64,000 nucleotides of DNA from Mesostigma viride (lineage: Eukaryota > Streptophyta > Mesostigmatophyceae > Mesostigmatales > Mesostigmataceae): positions 1-64,000 of the forward strand of contig RPFO01001343.1 in NCBI GenBank assembly GCA_009746045.1, read 5' to 3'. Shown one piece after another: positions 10,988 to 23,620 of this stretch. The number at the start of each line of letters is the position of its first letter. Positions within the stretch are counted from its first letter, which is position 1. Below the pieces are notes generated by a model. That model made no database searches, was not told the origin of the DNA, and saw only the letters and a program-made list of their open reading frames with translations. The position numbers and the translations under genes are program-made.

Positions 10988-12743
10988 ATGAGTGGTTCGA
11001 AGACACAATCACCTTTATACCCTACTGATCCAAGTGCAAGAGATCCATTACCATCTCGTGAGCTTATTACTAGGGAAGGTGCTGAGACGACTACTCTTAC
11101 TCCACGGCGTCAACTTGATTTCAATCATACTTCTATGTCTGAAGTGAGGCGGGCCTCGTTGTCTGTTGGGCCCAAGTTCTCCGTCATTGCGTCTGGTCTC
11201 CAACCAGGCGAGCCATCGCTAACCGGCGTGGGTCGAGGAGGGTCGCTGTCACCCAGGATCACAAGCGCGCGAACGAGTCCTGTGCCGAGTGCATCATCAT
11301 CATTTCTCTTTCCGGTTAATACCACGCCAGGACGAGACGGGACCAGATTAGCAACGGATTGCCTCTCAGCAGCTAAGCTCAGGTTACAACAAGATGAACA
11401 ACACGCAGCAATGTATAGAAAGATGGTGGAGGAGGTGGAACAGGATGTGGGAAGACTTCGTCAGAGAATTGAGGAGGAGGAGGCGGCCATGCGTGACATG
11501 GTTGCTGGAGTGGGGAGAGAGGCTCCTAGGTTGGGTGACAGAGGGGTTCTACCTTATCGTACCGCAGTTACTACGAGGAATGAGACGCAGGATAGCGAGA
11601 GGCAGGATCCCACGCAGACGACCTCGGTCACCTTCACCACGCCCGCCAGCGACGTCCCCGTGAACGTCACCATACCACCGCATCAAGGTTCAGCCCCACC
11701 ATTTCCAAAAATTGAATCCGTAGACAAGCTGTCGCTCACTAATCTAACTCACCGCAGTTTCGATCATTTCTCTACTCGATTCCAGGACGTGTTCGCTATC
11801 CATTTCGCCAACTATGGCAAGAGAGCGGAAGAACGACTTTCCCTAGACATCCAGAAGAAGATGGTTCGTCAGCGAATGAGCGACAGTGCAGCCGACAGGT
11901 TTGATGAGTTTTTACGTTCCACGGCAGGTAATACTTGCAAGGATTTACCATCCCTAATGCTTTCATTTCGACGTTTTTTACTTCCCCAGGATCAGCTCCG
12001 TCTGGACCGGGATGCGTTAGCCAACTGTACCCAGGCAGGCCTGACGCTACCACAATACGTGGAGACGTTTACCAACCTGAGGGCCAAAATCCCCCAGTGT
12101 TCTGATTCTGAGGCTCTTCACAGGTTCCTTCATGGGCTCTCCCCTCAAGTCAGGGTGGATATTGACAAGCACTTCTCCCCTTACGACTATGTCGAGTGGA
12201 AGTGGGATACAGTGCTGTCTTATGCCCTCACGCTGTGCCGTGTACCTGATTTTTCCCTCAAGTGGGAGCCCACTGCAGGCAACCAAGCATCTGCTGTCAA
12301 GAAGCCCATGAACCAGCTGAATGCTGTGGTGGAGTAGCTTCATGCCCTGGAGCAATCCAAGGGTGCCTGAACATTTCACCTGTGGCCAGCTTGGGCACTT
12401 TGCACGGGATTGCCCCAAACGAGACCAGTTTCCTGCTGACACCAGAGGCCCTCAGGGGGTGCTGCCCTTCACCAGGCCACCCAGTCTATCTCCAGGGGTG
12501 AACCAGAGCGACCACAGGATGCAGCCTGGGTTCAAGCCCAACTTTCAGACGTCAGGCAGGGGACCCTTCCAGCCAAAGACCTTCAGCAGACAAGACAGGA
12601 GGAGGATGGTCAACGCTCTTTGGCACCTTCTAGCTGAGGAGGACGAGGGAGATGGGGGAGAGGATGACCCAGATGAGCAGCAGGTGCAACCTTCACTCGG
12701 GAGCTCGTCTTCAGACCAACCCCCTGAGTTGCCAAAAAACTAG
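10988..12743 (+). pseudogene. gypsy-1 gag (broken)
   Basis: The ATG at 10988 opens a 449-codon frame: Ser/Pro-rich N terminus, a coiled coil around residues 125-170, then the capsid-like domain. A TAG at 12335-12337 stops it exactly where gypsy-2 reads on. The remainder (12321-12743, another frame) contains a CCHC knuckle whose first Cys is missing (FTCGQLGHFARDC), then a Gln/Pro-rich tail ending at 12743. About 90% similar to gypsy-2 gag by eye. Confidence 0.8.
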
Positions 12744-12797
12744 TGGAGCCCCCAGGACTACGTCCAGCAGTGGAGCTGACTGGTTTGCCTGCATGAT

Positions 12798-13104
12798 GTG
12801 CATGTTCGTCCCGTGAACAACCTGTCTGTTTCTGGCACTGTCACCTCTTTTGGCCCTCCTATCCCCAGTCAGCTTTTGAAGTTTCAAGCTAGGCTGTTAA
12901 ACGTGCCAGTCCCTTTGGCCCAGCCTGTATGTCTCTTCATGATTGACTCTGGTGCAGGGAGTAACTACATCTCTACTTCTCTGGTGCAGGAGCTGCAATT
13001 GCCAGTCCTTCCTCACCCTGTACCTGTCAGCCGGGTCCAATATTCTGATGGTAGGCAAAGTAACTCACCAGGCTATGTGCACTTGATGTTTCAGGTGTGC
13101 CCAT
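12798..13104 (+). pseudogene. gypsy-1 protease, first half
   Basis: Retropepsin-like: FMIDSGAGSNYIS active-site loop near 12940-12975. The gene is cut at 13104 by the copia-like element and resumes at 19756 with the region leading to ILGMPWL. Confidence 0.8.
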
Positions 13105-13592
13105 AGTTAGTCTCCATGCTTTGCTGCATGCAGACTAAGTCTCAAAGGCATTGTGAATACAACGTATGAATAAGCCTTGTAAACCTACGTTGGTATGTGA
13201 ATATAAATACCACGTGGGCTATGCAGATAGGAATGCTAGTCGAGTCGCATACGTTTCCCTAGATAGGTACTTTGGGTACTGGGGTACGTGACAGATGTCA
13301 GTACCCAGTATACGTAGTGTCCTGTCATTGGACGGTACTAGAGTATCCTAGATAGGGACCGTACTGCAGCGTGCATTGATCTGTGATCACACGATGCAGT
13401 GACTAGACTGCGACCTGTCATCGTGCGGCCTCGGGCCAACGGTCTGCACCCAACGGTCACTGGCGGCGCAGCCAGTGAGAGGAACGTTGATAAAGGGTAA
13501 ACCTATTTTCTAATGAACCAAGCAATTCATTGCTCTCAGCACACCGTGTTCTCAAGCATTGTACATAGTCGGTCATTTCTCATTTACTAACT
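13105..13592 (+). repeat. copia-like 5' LTR
   Basis: Starts AGTTAGTCTCC, ends TTTACTAACT. TATAAATA at 13202-13209 is a likely promoter. The region 13260-13370 is dense in GTAC. It contains GCTGCATGCAGAC where the 3' LTR has GCTGTAGAC. Confidence 0.9.
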
Positions 13593-13632
13593 TGAATTTT
13601 ATAAACGCTCTTCAGCAACATCAAACTCAACA

Positions 13633-15290
<1,658 letters not shown>

Positions 15291-15572
15291 CTCTGCTCAG
15301 GCTGCCACTACACGAGGCACAACCTGGCCAGCTCCAGGCAGCCGTTGCAACAGGCCTCGCTACCCAAATCAATGTGAGTTCTCTCACCTTGCTTACTCTG
15401 AGGATGATGATCTCATTACCATTGGGGATGGCAGCCAGGGCATAATTGATTTTGAGGCAGCAACCTTACTGTCCTCCCAACACCCTGTCTGGAACCTTAC
15501 ATAAAAGCACTAACCCCTACTGTTGACAACTCCATAGATATCAAGGAGCTTGCTCATCAGCTGCACCTAGCC

Positions 15573-17237
15573 ATGGGTCATGAAACAGTGGCTGAGGAAC
15601 TGGCCAGACGGCTGGGGGGTAGTAGCATGGGAAAACAACTCAGGAATGCAGTAAAACTGGCTAGACAACACTGTCAAGAATGTCAGTTCAATAGCCCCAA
15701 ACCTCAAAAATGGCATACTGCAACTCCTTCCACCACTAGGGGCATGATAGTGGGGGATGTGATGCACATCAACAAAGATGTCCAACCCTACCTGATCCTA
15801 AAAGATTCATGGTCCAGGTTCACAGTAATGGAACCCCTACCTGGCATGTCTGCAGGGCAGCTACGTGTTGCACTCATGATTGCTTTACCCAGATTCTACC
15901 CAGTTGACAGAATTTTGCTTGATCAACAATTTTCTTGTCTGACTGACCTGGAAGGGTGTGAAGCAATAGAGATTGCTGGGCTGGAAGATCATGAGGGTCA
16001 GGGGGTCATTGAAAGAACCATCAGATCTGTCAAAACCCTACTAGCCAAAAATCCTTCCAAGGATGCTACTTCAGGGGTCTATTGTGACAGGGCACTCTGG
16101 TGTCATGAAATGTGCACAACCCTAAACATGAGACCTGTCTTGCATGCCAAGTGGGGTGAAGTAATCCCAGCAGGCCTGCAGGCAGGTGTATATCCCCCAG
16201 AGGTGATAGCACTGTACAACACTGCACGTGCACAAACCTCAGCAAAACTGGCAGAAAAAGATAAAACCCATCCCAGGCCAGTATTCCAAAAAGGTGATCA
16301 AGTTCTCTATTACAAGGAAAACAGCTTTGGTAAGGTTGGAACTTGGCTAGGTCCAGTTACCATCCGTGGATTTACCAAAAACAGCAAGACCGTGGAGGTC
16401 AAGCACAATATCAATGGGAAGCGTCACAGGGTGAGCTGTCATAGAATTAAGAAGTATTATTCTCCCATGGCAGACGTGCCTGGGGAAGAGTCTTTAAGCA
16501 TGGACTCACTACTTCTATCTGGCAACTCCAGCATGCCCAGCAGTAGCCCTGAGCCACCAATTACTGCTGTTGACAGCACCACAGCACCCTCTGTGAACCC
16601 TTCCACCCTCAGTGAAGCCAGGCCCACTTCACAACCTGGGGATTGCTTAACCAGGCACGAGGTAGCTGGGTTGGAAGCATTAGCTCAGCCCCAAGGCACC
16701 AAATTGTCTGCCAACCCTCCCGCTCTGAGGTCAAGATTGGCAGTCGCCTTGCAAGCACTACACAGGTCACATAAGCAACAAGCTGCTGTGGCCGAAGGGT
16801 TGGCAAAAGTCTCAGCTGTGTGCACTAGTCAGGACCCCTGGACCCTGGCAATAGACACTCAGGCACAGGTCAGTGTGATCAGTGCACAAGCCATCCCTGG
16901 TCTTGAGATTGCACCTTCATTTTGGGCACGGGTGCAGGATTTCTCAGGCCAAAGCTCACTGGATGTAGTGGGACAAGTGATGCTCCCTATACTTGGTATT
17001 CAGACACCCTTCCAGGTGGTGGAGGGGTACTCTGGTAACACCTTGTTGGGGGAACCTTTTGTATCCTATCCTGGGGTGCTTATCTCAGCTAATGAGCTCA
17101 GTGTCACAGGGGTGGGTGCAGTTCCTCTGGACCACTTTAAAATCCCTCTCTCCAGTATTGTCCCTGGTATGGATGCTGTCATCAAGGCAGTCAACACTCA
17201 GTATGCACCAGGGGAGATCCCTGATTGGACAAGTTAG
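15573..17237 (+). CDS. Integrase followed by retropepsin-like domain (copia-like pol, part 1)
   Basis: A 554-codon frame, also open upstream of its ATG to about 15484. Integrase: HLAMGHE and HCQEC give the HHCC zinc site. Catalytic candidates are Asp62 (GDVMHIN), Asp117 (LLDQQFS) and Glu147 (VIERTIRS). A basic C-terminal beta region lies around residues 230-300. After a Ser/Pro/Thr linker comes a retropepsin-like domain: LAIDTQAQVSVIS (Asp428; the usual DTG/DSG reads DTQ) and NTLLGEPF near residue 490. In known copia elements protease precedes integrase, so this order is odd. No protease is visible upstream. Confidence 0.8.
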   Translation: MGHETVAEELARRLGGSSMGKQLRNAVKLARQHCQECQFNSPKPQKWHTATPSTTRGMIVGDVMHINKDVQPYLILKDSWSRFTVMEPLPGMSAGQLRVALMIALPRFYPVDRILLDQQFSCLTDLEGCEAIEIAGLEDHEGQGVIERTIRSVKTLLAKNPSKDATSGVYCDRALWCHEMCTTLNMRPVLHAKWGEVIPAGLQAGVYPPEVIALYNTARAQTSAKLAEKDKTHPRPVFQKGDQVLYYKENSFGKVGTWLGPVTIRGFTKNSKTVEVKHNINGKRHRVSCHRIKKYYSPMADVPGEESLSMDSLLLSGNSSMPSSSPEPPITAVDSTTAPSVNPSTLSEARPTSQPGDCLTRHEVAGLEALAQPQGTKLSANPPALRSRLAVALQALHRSHKQQAAVAEGLAKVSAVCTSQDPWTLAIDTQAQVSVISAQAIPGLEIAPSFWARVQDFSGQSSLDVVGQVMLPILGIQTPFQVVEGYSGNTLLGEPFVSYPGVLISANELSVTGVGAVPLDHFKIPLSSIVPGMDAVIKAVNTQYAPGEIPDWTS

Positions 17238-18264
17238 TGCACAGCCAGTTCCTCCATCCCTCAGCCTTTGGGCTGGGTAAGTGGGACATAGCCATGCACT
17301 CACCCCACCAAATCTCCCACGTCATACAAGAATGCAAAACACAAAAAGGGTTTACCAAGTGGCTGATGGCCATTGTCCACCAAGCCAGGCAGGAATGGGT
17401 CCTGCCCAACCCCAAAAACCCTCAATACAAACCTCCTGTCACCCCTTCATGGGACGTGCCAGAGGGAGCCAAAAAGCTCAGATTAAAATTTGTTCTCAAA
17501 CAAAAACCACAAAAAGTGGGCTCCCCAATCTTCCATGCCAGACCATGTGTCACAGAATTAAAGGGGACATCCACACTGCCAAAAGGGGAAACCTACACAC
17601 CTGGGCTGCAACAAACCTCACTCAGGATCATGCTCTCCCTATTCCTCCACAACCTCAATGCAGGCCAAGACTATGTCTGCAAAGCCACTGATATTAAAAG
17701 GGCCTTCCTCAGGGGGGACCCAGAAAAGGCTGAATCTGTGTGGAAAGGGAAGGTGTACGTGGTAGACACCCCAGCTGTGTGGAAACCTTACATTGATGAG
17801 CCCCACCTTATCATCAACATTGGGGTGGAAGGGCTTGTCAGTGCCCCAAAATTTTCAGAGACTCAGCAGAGGAAGTATTCAAAAAGCTCAAGGCCACGTA
17901 TGATGACCTGGACCCATGCTTTTTTGTTGTACCCACCCCCTCTGGACTGCTGTTCTTTGTGTGGCATGGAGATGACCAACTCATTTGTGGGCCTAGAGCT
18001 GAGGTGGAAACATTTATTCAGCAGGTCCAGGAATCATATGAGATTGGCAAACAGGTGGAATTGAGCACAACCCCCATCCAGTTCTGTGGCATCATGTTGC
18101 AGCTGCATAGGCAGCCAGATCAGTGGGTCTGCTCTCTCTCCCCTCCTGCAGAATATATCCAAGATTGTCTAGATCTGCTGCAGACAACTACCTCCCCTTA
18201 CACATGTGTGCCACTGTTCAGGGCAAACTGGGGTGGTGGTCAGCCATCTGTGGGGCTCCCTTAG
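17225..18264 (+). CDS. copia-type reverse transcriptase (one frame break)
   Basis: First frame 17225-18064: KLRLKFVLKQKP and TDIKRAFLRGD correspond to the copia RT blocks around the first catalytic Asp. Near 17870 the sense moves to the frame read through 17959-18264, with DPCFFVV, then WHGDDQLICG in the YVDD position (His-Gly-Asp-Asp) and PAEYIQDCLD near the end. It overlaps the end of the integrase-protease frame by 13 nt. The frame change lies in a run of A. Confidence 0.75.
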
Positions 18265-18370
18265 CTGTCATCAGCAGGGTCACCCATGATGTTCTAGTCA
18301 AGATAAAATGCAGTCACATCAGGAAGTTGGTCAATGACTGCCCCCCCTCATCCTCCATGGCCTGAATCTG

Positions 18371-18895
18371 ATGGAAGACATCCACATCCAATGTGTCATG
18401 GACAGCTCCATGGAGAGCAGAACAATCAATCAGATGGGGGCACGGGAATCAGGGCTGTTTTTTCTCACCAACAGGTCAGATTACATGTCCCTCACTTCCT
18501 GGTACAGCAGGCTACACCGCAGAAAACCTGGCAGCAGCAACTCAGCTGAATGTCGTGCTGTGGTGTCTGCTGCATTGCATGCTCGTTCCCTGCAGCACAT
18601 GCTCACCTGGCTACAAACCCAGGCAGGCAGCACATGCAATGTCATCTCACATCTCTACACTGACAGCTTCTCTGTGATCAGTTTTCTAACCAAGAAATCT
18701 GTCTCTGCTGCTGTCCACACTGACTTGGATTGGGCGATCCTCAAACAGGAGGCCACCTACTTTTCCAGCTGGACTCATGTGGATGATGAGGACAACCCAG
18801 CAGACGCTCTAACGAAGCTGCGGGATGCTGCTGGCCAACAGTACCAGCTCCTCTTTCAGAACATGAACCCCTATGGTATCAAAGTCAGTGTTTGA
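18371..18895 (+). CDS. copia-type RNase H
   Basis: The candidate acidic residues are in order: CVMDSSME (Asp), SNSAECRAV (Glu), LYTDSFSVI (Asp), and NPADALTKL (Asp) near the C terminus, the usual copia RNase H ending. The stop is at 18893-18895. About 370 bp of non-coding sequence follows before the 3' LTR, with several 'GGCCA...CCAGCC' short repeats. Confidence 0.8.
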   Translation: MEDIHIQCVMDSSMESRTINQMGARESGLFFLTNRSDYMSLTSWYSRLHRRKPGSSNSAECRAVVSAALHARSLQHMLTWLQTQAGSTCNVISHLYTDSFSVISFLTKKSVSAAVHTDLDWAILKQEATYFSSWTHVDDEDNPADALTKLRDAAGQQYQLLFQNMNPYGIKVSV

Positions 18896-19266
18896 ATAAA
18901 TGACTGGCCATAGCTCAGTACACAACCATCACACCCCCCTACCACAGCGATAGCTGCTGGGCGCCATAAAATTCAACACATTTGCTGTGGGGTGTGAGTG
19001 CTGACTAGGTCAGATTTCTATCCATTTGCAGCTTGAGGGCACAAGCCTTGTGTACACCTTAATGTGTGCTCCAATAACTGGCCAAACCAGCCAGCTGTGT
19101 ACACCTTCTGTAATGTGCAATTTAACACCTGGCCAGAACAGCCAGCTGTAACCAACCTGGCTCAACCAGCCATGTCTCTTGTGTACCCCTAATCAACTTA
19201 AAAACAATAACAATAATGTTGGGGGTGCAGACCTGCATTCAGAAATAAATAATAAAACAATACTGG

Positions 19267-19750
19267 AGTTAGTCTCCATGCTTTGCTGTAGACTAAGTCT
19301 CAAAGGCATTGTGAATACAACGTATGAATAAGCCTTGTAAACCTACGTTGGTATGTGAATATAAATACCACGTGGGCTATGCAGATAGGAATGCTAGTCG
19401 AGTCGCATACGTTTCCCTAGATAGGTACTTTGGGTACTGGGGTACGTGACAGATGTCAGTACCCAGTATACGTAGTGTCCTGTCATTGGACGGTACTAGA
19501 GTATCCTAGATAGGGACCGTACTGCAGCGTGCATTGATCTGTGATCACACGATGCAGTGACTAGACTGCGACCTGTCATCGTGCGGCCTCGGGCCAACGG
19601 TCTGCACCCAACGGTCACTGGCGGCGCAGCCAGTGAGAGGAACGTTGATAAAGGGTAAACCTATTTTCTAATGAACCAAGCAATTCATTGCTCTCAGCAC
19701 ACCGTGTTCTCAAGCATTGTACATAGTCGGTCATTTCTCATTTACTAACT
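19267..19750 (+). repeat. copia-like 3' LTR
   Basis: 484 bp, nearly identical to the 5' LTR, ends ACTAACT followed by CCCAT. Upstream, GTTGGGGGTGCAG near 19217 is the only purine-rich stretch that could serve as a polypurine tract, and it lies about 40 nt away from the LTR. Confidence 0.9.
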
Positions 19751-19755
19751 CCCAT

Positions 19756-21069
19756 CCCAAACCCTGTCAGTCACTGCAGACGTTATTCCACTCACCGCTG
19801 CTGACGTGATTCTGGGGATGCCATGGTTGGAGTATGCTAATCCTGTCATCTTGTGGGCTGAGAAGGTGGTGCAGTTTCAGGATGGGTCGGTGTGGGACGC
19901 GACTACGGTGGTAAAGGGGGGAGAAAGACCAGCCACAGTGTGCTGTTCTACCAATGAGGCGGTCAATGATGGGAGAGGGGTATAGTTGCAGGTGCTCCAG
20001 AGAGGGCCCAGGGGCCTACCAGGGAGGAGAAACGTGCAGCTCTGCTTAAACATGTGTGGTCTGCCAAGCACACCCTGTCTTATTTAGCCACTTATCCAGT
20101 GGACCACGTCTTCTTTCTGCATCTGATTCCCAACTCACCCTCTGATGAGACCCAGGGTCACACGGTGAATGCAGTGAACCCAGCACCAGCAGCCGTCACA
20201 GAGGAGGAACAGAAGCTACATGATGCCCTACTGGACAGGTTTGCTTCTATCTTTGAGGACAAGATGCCTCAGTATCCCCCTGAAGGCCCTATCACTCATG
20301 TCATCAAACTCATGGATGGTGCCAGGCCCCCTTTTGTGCCCATGTACAGGATGGGGCCAGCAGAGATGGCAGAACTGAAGATCATCTTGACTGGATTGTT
20401 GGAGGCTGGGCTCATTCTCCCTGCTAACAGCCCTTTCAGCTCTGGATGTTTGTTGGTTCCCAAGCATGATGGTGGATGGAGGTTGTGCATTGATTTGAGG
20501 GGCCTGAACAAGGTCACGGTGAAGTCTAAGTACCCTTTGCCCAGGATTGATGAGTTGCTGGAGAGGACAGCTGGAGCATCTTACTTCACCAAGTTTGACC
20601 TCAGGCACGCTTTCTGGCAGATCAGGGTAGCCACAGAGGAAATTCCCAAGACGGCATTCTCCACGCCATGGGGTCAGTTCCAGTGGACAGTGATGCCCAT
20701 GGGGGCTTCCAACAGCCCTGCTACCATGCAGATGTATGCGAATGCCATCTTTGGCCACCTGACAGGAAACTCACTGCCCCAAATTTCCCCTGATCTTAGG
20801 AACCCTAGGTTCAAGGACATTGCCCACCTTTGTGACCCTGCAAGACCTGTGTTCAGGACCTGCGTGGTGGCCTACATGAACGACATCCTGGTGCACTCAA
20901 GGACTTTCAAGGAGCATCTGGAGAACGTGGAGGAGGTTCTGAAGGTCATCCAGCAGTACCACTTATCTGTCAAGAGGTCTAAGGTGGAGTGGGGGCACGA
21001 GGTGGGGTTTCTGGGGTACAAGTTGAGCTCCTTGGGCATGACACCTGACAGTGCTAAGATTGCAGCCAT
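19756..21069 (+). pseudogene. gypsy-1 protease end and RT (inactive, truncated)
   Basis: Continues the interrupted protease (ILGMPWLE near 19815) through a stop near 19983, then RT from 20054: FTKFDLRHAFWQIRVA, and VVAYMNDILVHS at 20867-20902 where gypsy-2 has YMDD. The Asp to Asn change (codon 20879-20881) would remove a catalytic metal ligand. Homology to gypsy-2 stops at 21069; the frame runs on to 21166 in unrelated sequence. Confidence 0.85.
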
Positions 21070-21294
21070 GCATCCCCTACCAGCCATTAAGAATGTTGTA
21101 CTCCAGCACGCAAAATGTACTTCGTACCGAAGTTTGTCTTTTTATGCTGAAAATTGTCATGCATGATGTTTGCAACCAAAATAGACCTCGTACAAAGTTT
21201 GGTATCGATCGGACGTCATCTTGGTGACATTTGCTAGCAATAATATAGGTACATTTTTGTCATTTTTAAGTATTGACGTGCTGCCTGAATTTAC

Positions 21295-21429
21295 GCGTCA
21301 GACGACTGACGTGCAGACAAAATTTATGCGTCAGTCGACTGACGCAGAGCCAACATTTACGCGTCAGCTGTCTGACGCGCGGACGAAAAAGTCGAACGCG
21401 TCAGACACTGACGCGTCAGCGGCTGACGC
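21295..21429. repeat. Array of five GCGTCAG/CTGACGC palindromes
   Basis: Palindromes at 21295-21313, 21328-21345 (perfect 18-bp GCGTCAGTCGACTGACGC), 21361-21378, 21398-21414 and 21413-21429. The first three are spaced 33 bp apart behind TTTACGCG or TTTATGCG. Centres differ while the arms are kept. Confidence 0.85.
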
Positions 21430-21521
21430 ACGCGTACCGTTACTAAAAACACTGATACAGAGCCATGTCAAAGCTCTACTATACTACGATAAGACCAATG
21501 GAAACTCCTAACGGGAGGAAC

Positions 21522-22880
21522 CTAATAGCCCTGCTGCACCGCAAAATCAGCCCGCGTACGGCGGAGCATGATGTCAGCCATGGCCCGAGTCAGCGCCACC
21601 GACAAGCGCTGACGCCAATATGACGTCCAGGTCCGCGCCGACCATGGGGCCCGCTGGCCCTCCAGGTCCAGCCGGTCCTCCCGGAGCCGGCAACACTCCT
21701 TGAAGAAGGCGGAGGTCAGGGGCCCCATGGCCCCAAACTCCTCCAGGACAAAGGGCACCACACGATGGTGCCCGACGTCGCCGTAGTCCAGGAGCTTGGC
21801 CCGCTCCGCCCGGTCCGCCGTGTAACCTGCCGTGAGGGAGGCCCCAGCCACGTGGCTAAGAGTCAAGGGCCGCGCCACCGAAACGGCAATAAGCAGATGC
21901 CGACCGCCCCCCTCAAAGTCCAGCACCACGATGTCAGGCCGGTGGTTGGGGGAATAGAAGGTGCAGCTCCATCCGCATCCTCGGACCGGATGTTCGCGTG
22001 GGGGAAAACCGACCGAACCATGGCGAGCACCACCGTCAGGAGGACAGTGCATGTGCAAATACAAATACCAATTCTGATTCTGTTGGCCCCCCATGCAGGC
22101 AAGGTAGTGAGTCCCCGCACTACAATACGCTTCCGCGGAGACCTTTTTTAGCGGGGAAAGTGCCCCCGGGCTTCCGGGGCAAATTCAGCAAGTGCTGCGG
22201 AACTTACATAGATACTAAAATTTCGTTTTTGGTTCGTACCGTACAGCCAATCATTTTGCGCCCGGATCAAATTGTGATCTGGGCACTGAACACGAAAATT
22301 TCAGCGGAACGCACGAAACACCAACGCAACTACAGAAAATTTTCAGTGACGAAACTGTAGTACCGTGTACCCAAGCAAAATGTAGTAGGACTTCGCTAAA
22401 TTCACGTTCGGAATTTTTCCCCGCAAGATTCCCCCGCAAGATTCCCCCGCAAGATTCCCCCGCATGATTCCCCCCGCTATAGGTTCAGGCTCCAGTCGAT
22501 GCTCGCCAAATGGCGCAAAAAAAGAAACATATGTTAAAATCAACGGTGCGAATCCTCGTTACCGCTCGGGTAACATTCGCACTCATTTCGCGTCTCCTAA
22601 GAACCGTATTGTAGTGCGTGGGATCCAGCGGCTGCCCACAGCTACCACAAGGCCGCCCAGCCGGAACAAGAGGCTGCGGGGCAAATAGCTGGTGCCGGAG
22701 TGCCACCGAGTAGTGGCTGGGAGCTAAGGCGAATGGGGGGGCCATGGGAAGAGCACGAAGGTACGCCGAGCCCACACTCCGCAAGGAAAGCGAGAACAGC
22801 CACGCACGTCCCTGGGCGTTGAGGTCCGCGAAAAGAGCCATCCAATCAGCCGTGTGCAGAATACCCGCGTAGGTTCTCTG
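21522..22880 (-). pseudogene. C-terminal part of a non-LTR-type RT protein (minus, interrupted)
   Basis: Read on the minus strand from about 22880: a helical segment, a Cys/His cluster (CGSCGQPLD then THY), the MITE at 22117-22617, then RPDIVVLDFEGGGRHLLIAV. After that come an ERAKLLDYGDVGHHRVV segment and SARTWTSYWRQR to the stop at 21522. The PD...hhhDV...K pattern resembles the PD-(D/E)XK-like endonuclease domain at the C terminus of some non-LTR RTs. A more complete paralogue lies at 43334-44549, and a short piece at 42982-43109. Confidence 0.6.
22117..22617. mobile_element. 501-bp MITE-like element
   Basis: Inverted ends: GCACTACAATACG plus about 14 further partly matching bases at 22117-22143, mirrored at 22591-22617. 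It interrupts the RT-derived frame, and the flanks rejoin when it is removed. Inside are four tandem copies of a CCCCGCAAGATTC unit (22418-22470). No coding sequence; target duplication not clear. Confidence 0.7.
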
Positions 22881-22906
22881 GGGTTTATCGATGACGCGAG
22901 CAGGGA

Positions 22907-23330
22907 ATGCGGCGGGAGATTGAACGGAGCCGACCGATTTTAATATTAATATGCCCCAGGGGGACTGCTCTGGCTTCCCCGCGGCTATCCCGGGGGCATT
23001 GGCGCGGGCGCGTGGTTTCTCGTGCCTGGGCGTCCCTGTGGGTGACCCTGACTACGTCGAAGAGGAGCTCCGGGCCACCGTGGAACAGCGCACCCATGTC
23101 CTCGAGATCGACTCGGGCGCGCCTCAAGGACCCCCAGACCAAAGGGCTCCTCCTGTGTTTTTGCGCCCACCCGCGGGTGGTTCACTGGCTCCGTGGCGCT
23201 CCCCCCCACTTGGTGCGGCTTGCCGCGGAAGGCCATGACGAGCGCATTCAGGCCGCCTTGCAGGTGCTCCTCCCGGGCGGCCCTAGCCTGCATGCAGCTC
23301 ACTCCATGCGCTTGGCCACCACTATACTTT
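22907..23330 (+). pseudogene. RT thumb-region fragment (plus strand)
   Basis: Frame-broken piece. FSCLGVPVGDPDYVEEEL (frame of 22951) is followed by LLLCFCAHPRVVHWLRGAPP (frame of 22907) and a helical end. These match the 'LG.P.G' and 'R..H.LR..PP' segments that follow the catalytic core in non-LTR RTs of the same family as 43334-44549. It faces the opposite way to the adjacent C-terminal piece, so the locus has been inverted at about 22885. Confidence 0.55.
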
Positions 23331-23620
23331 TCGTCCGAGGGTGGTAAAAAGGATCCGAGGCGTAAATTACCACGCGGTAATCTTACCACGCACGATCCCA
23401 CGCCTGAGATCCAAGGCGGTAATAATTACAACGTCGAGTGATAGGTAGTAAATTTACTAGCCGTAACGTTACCACGACGTATCTTTCGTAGTACTGTACC
23501 GACACGGGAGATTACCGCGACGGATCTTAAAGTAGTTGAGAAGTTACCACCGGTAAATTAGGTGCCAGTGATCCGATGCTGTAAGATTACGTTTTAGTAA
23601 GTTACTAAGGGGGTCTTTGC
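23321..23620. repeat. GTAATTTAC-type satellite element, copy 1
   Basis: Starts CACTATACTTTTCGTCCGAG, then GGTGGTAAAAAGGATCCGAG and degenerate GTAANNTTACCACG units up to the edge of the left arm of the inverted duplication. Confidence 0.7.
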
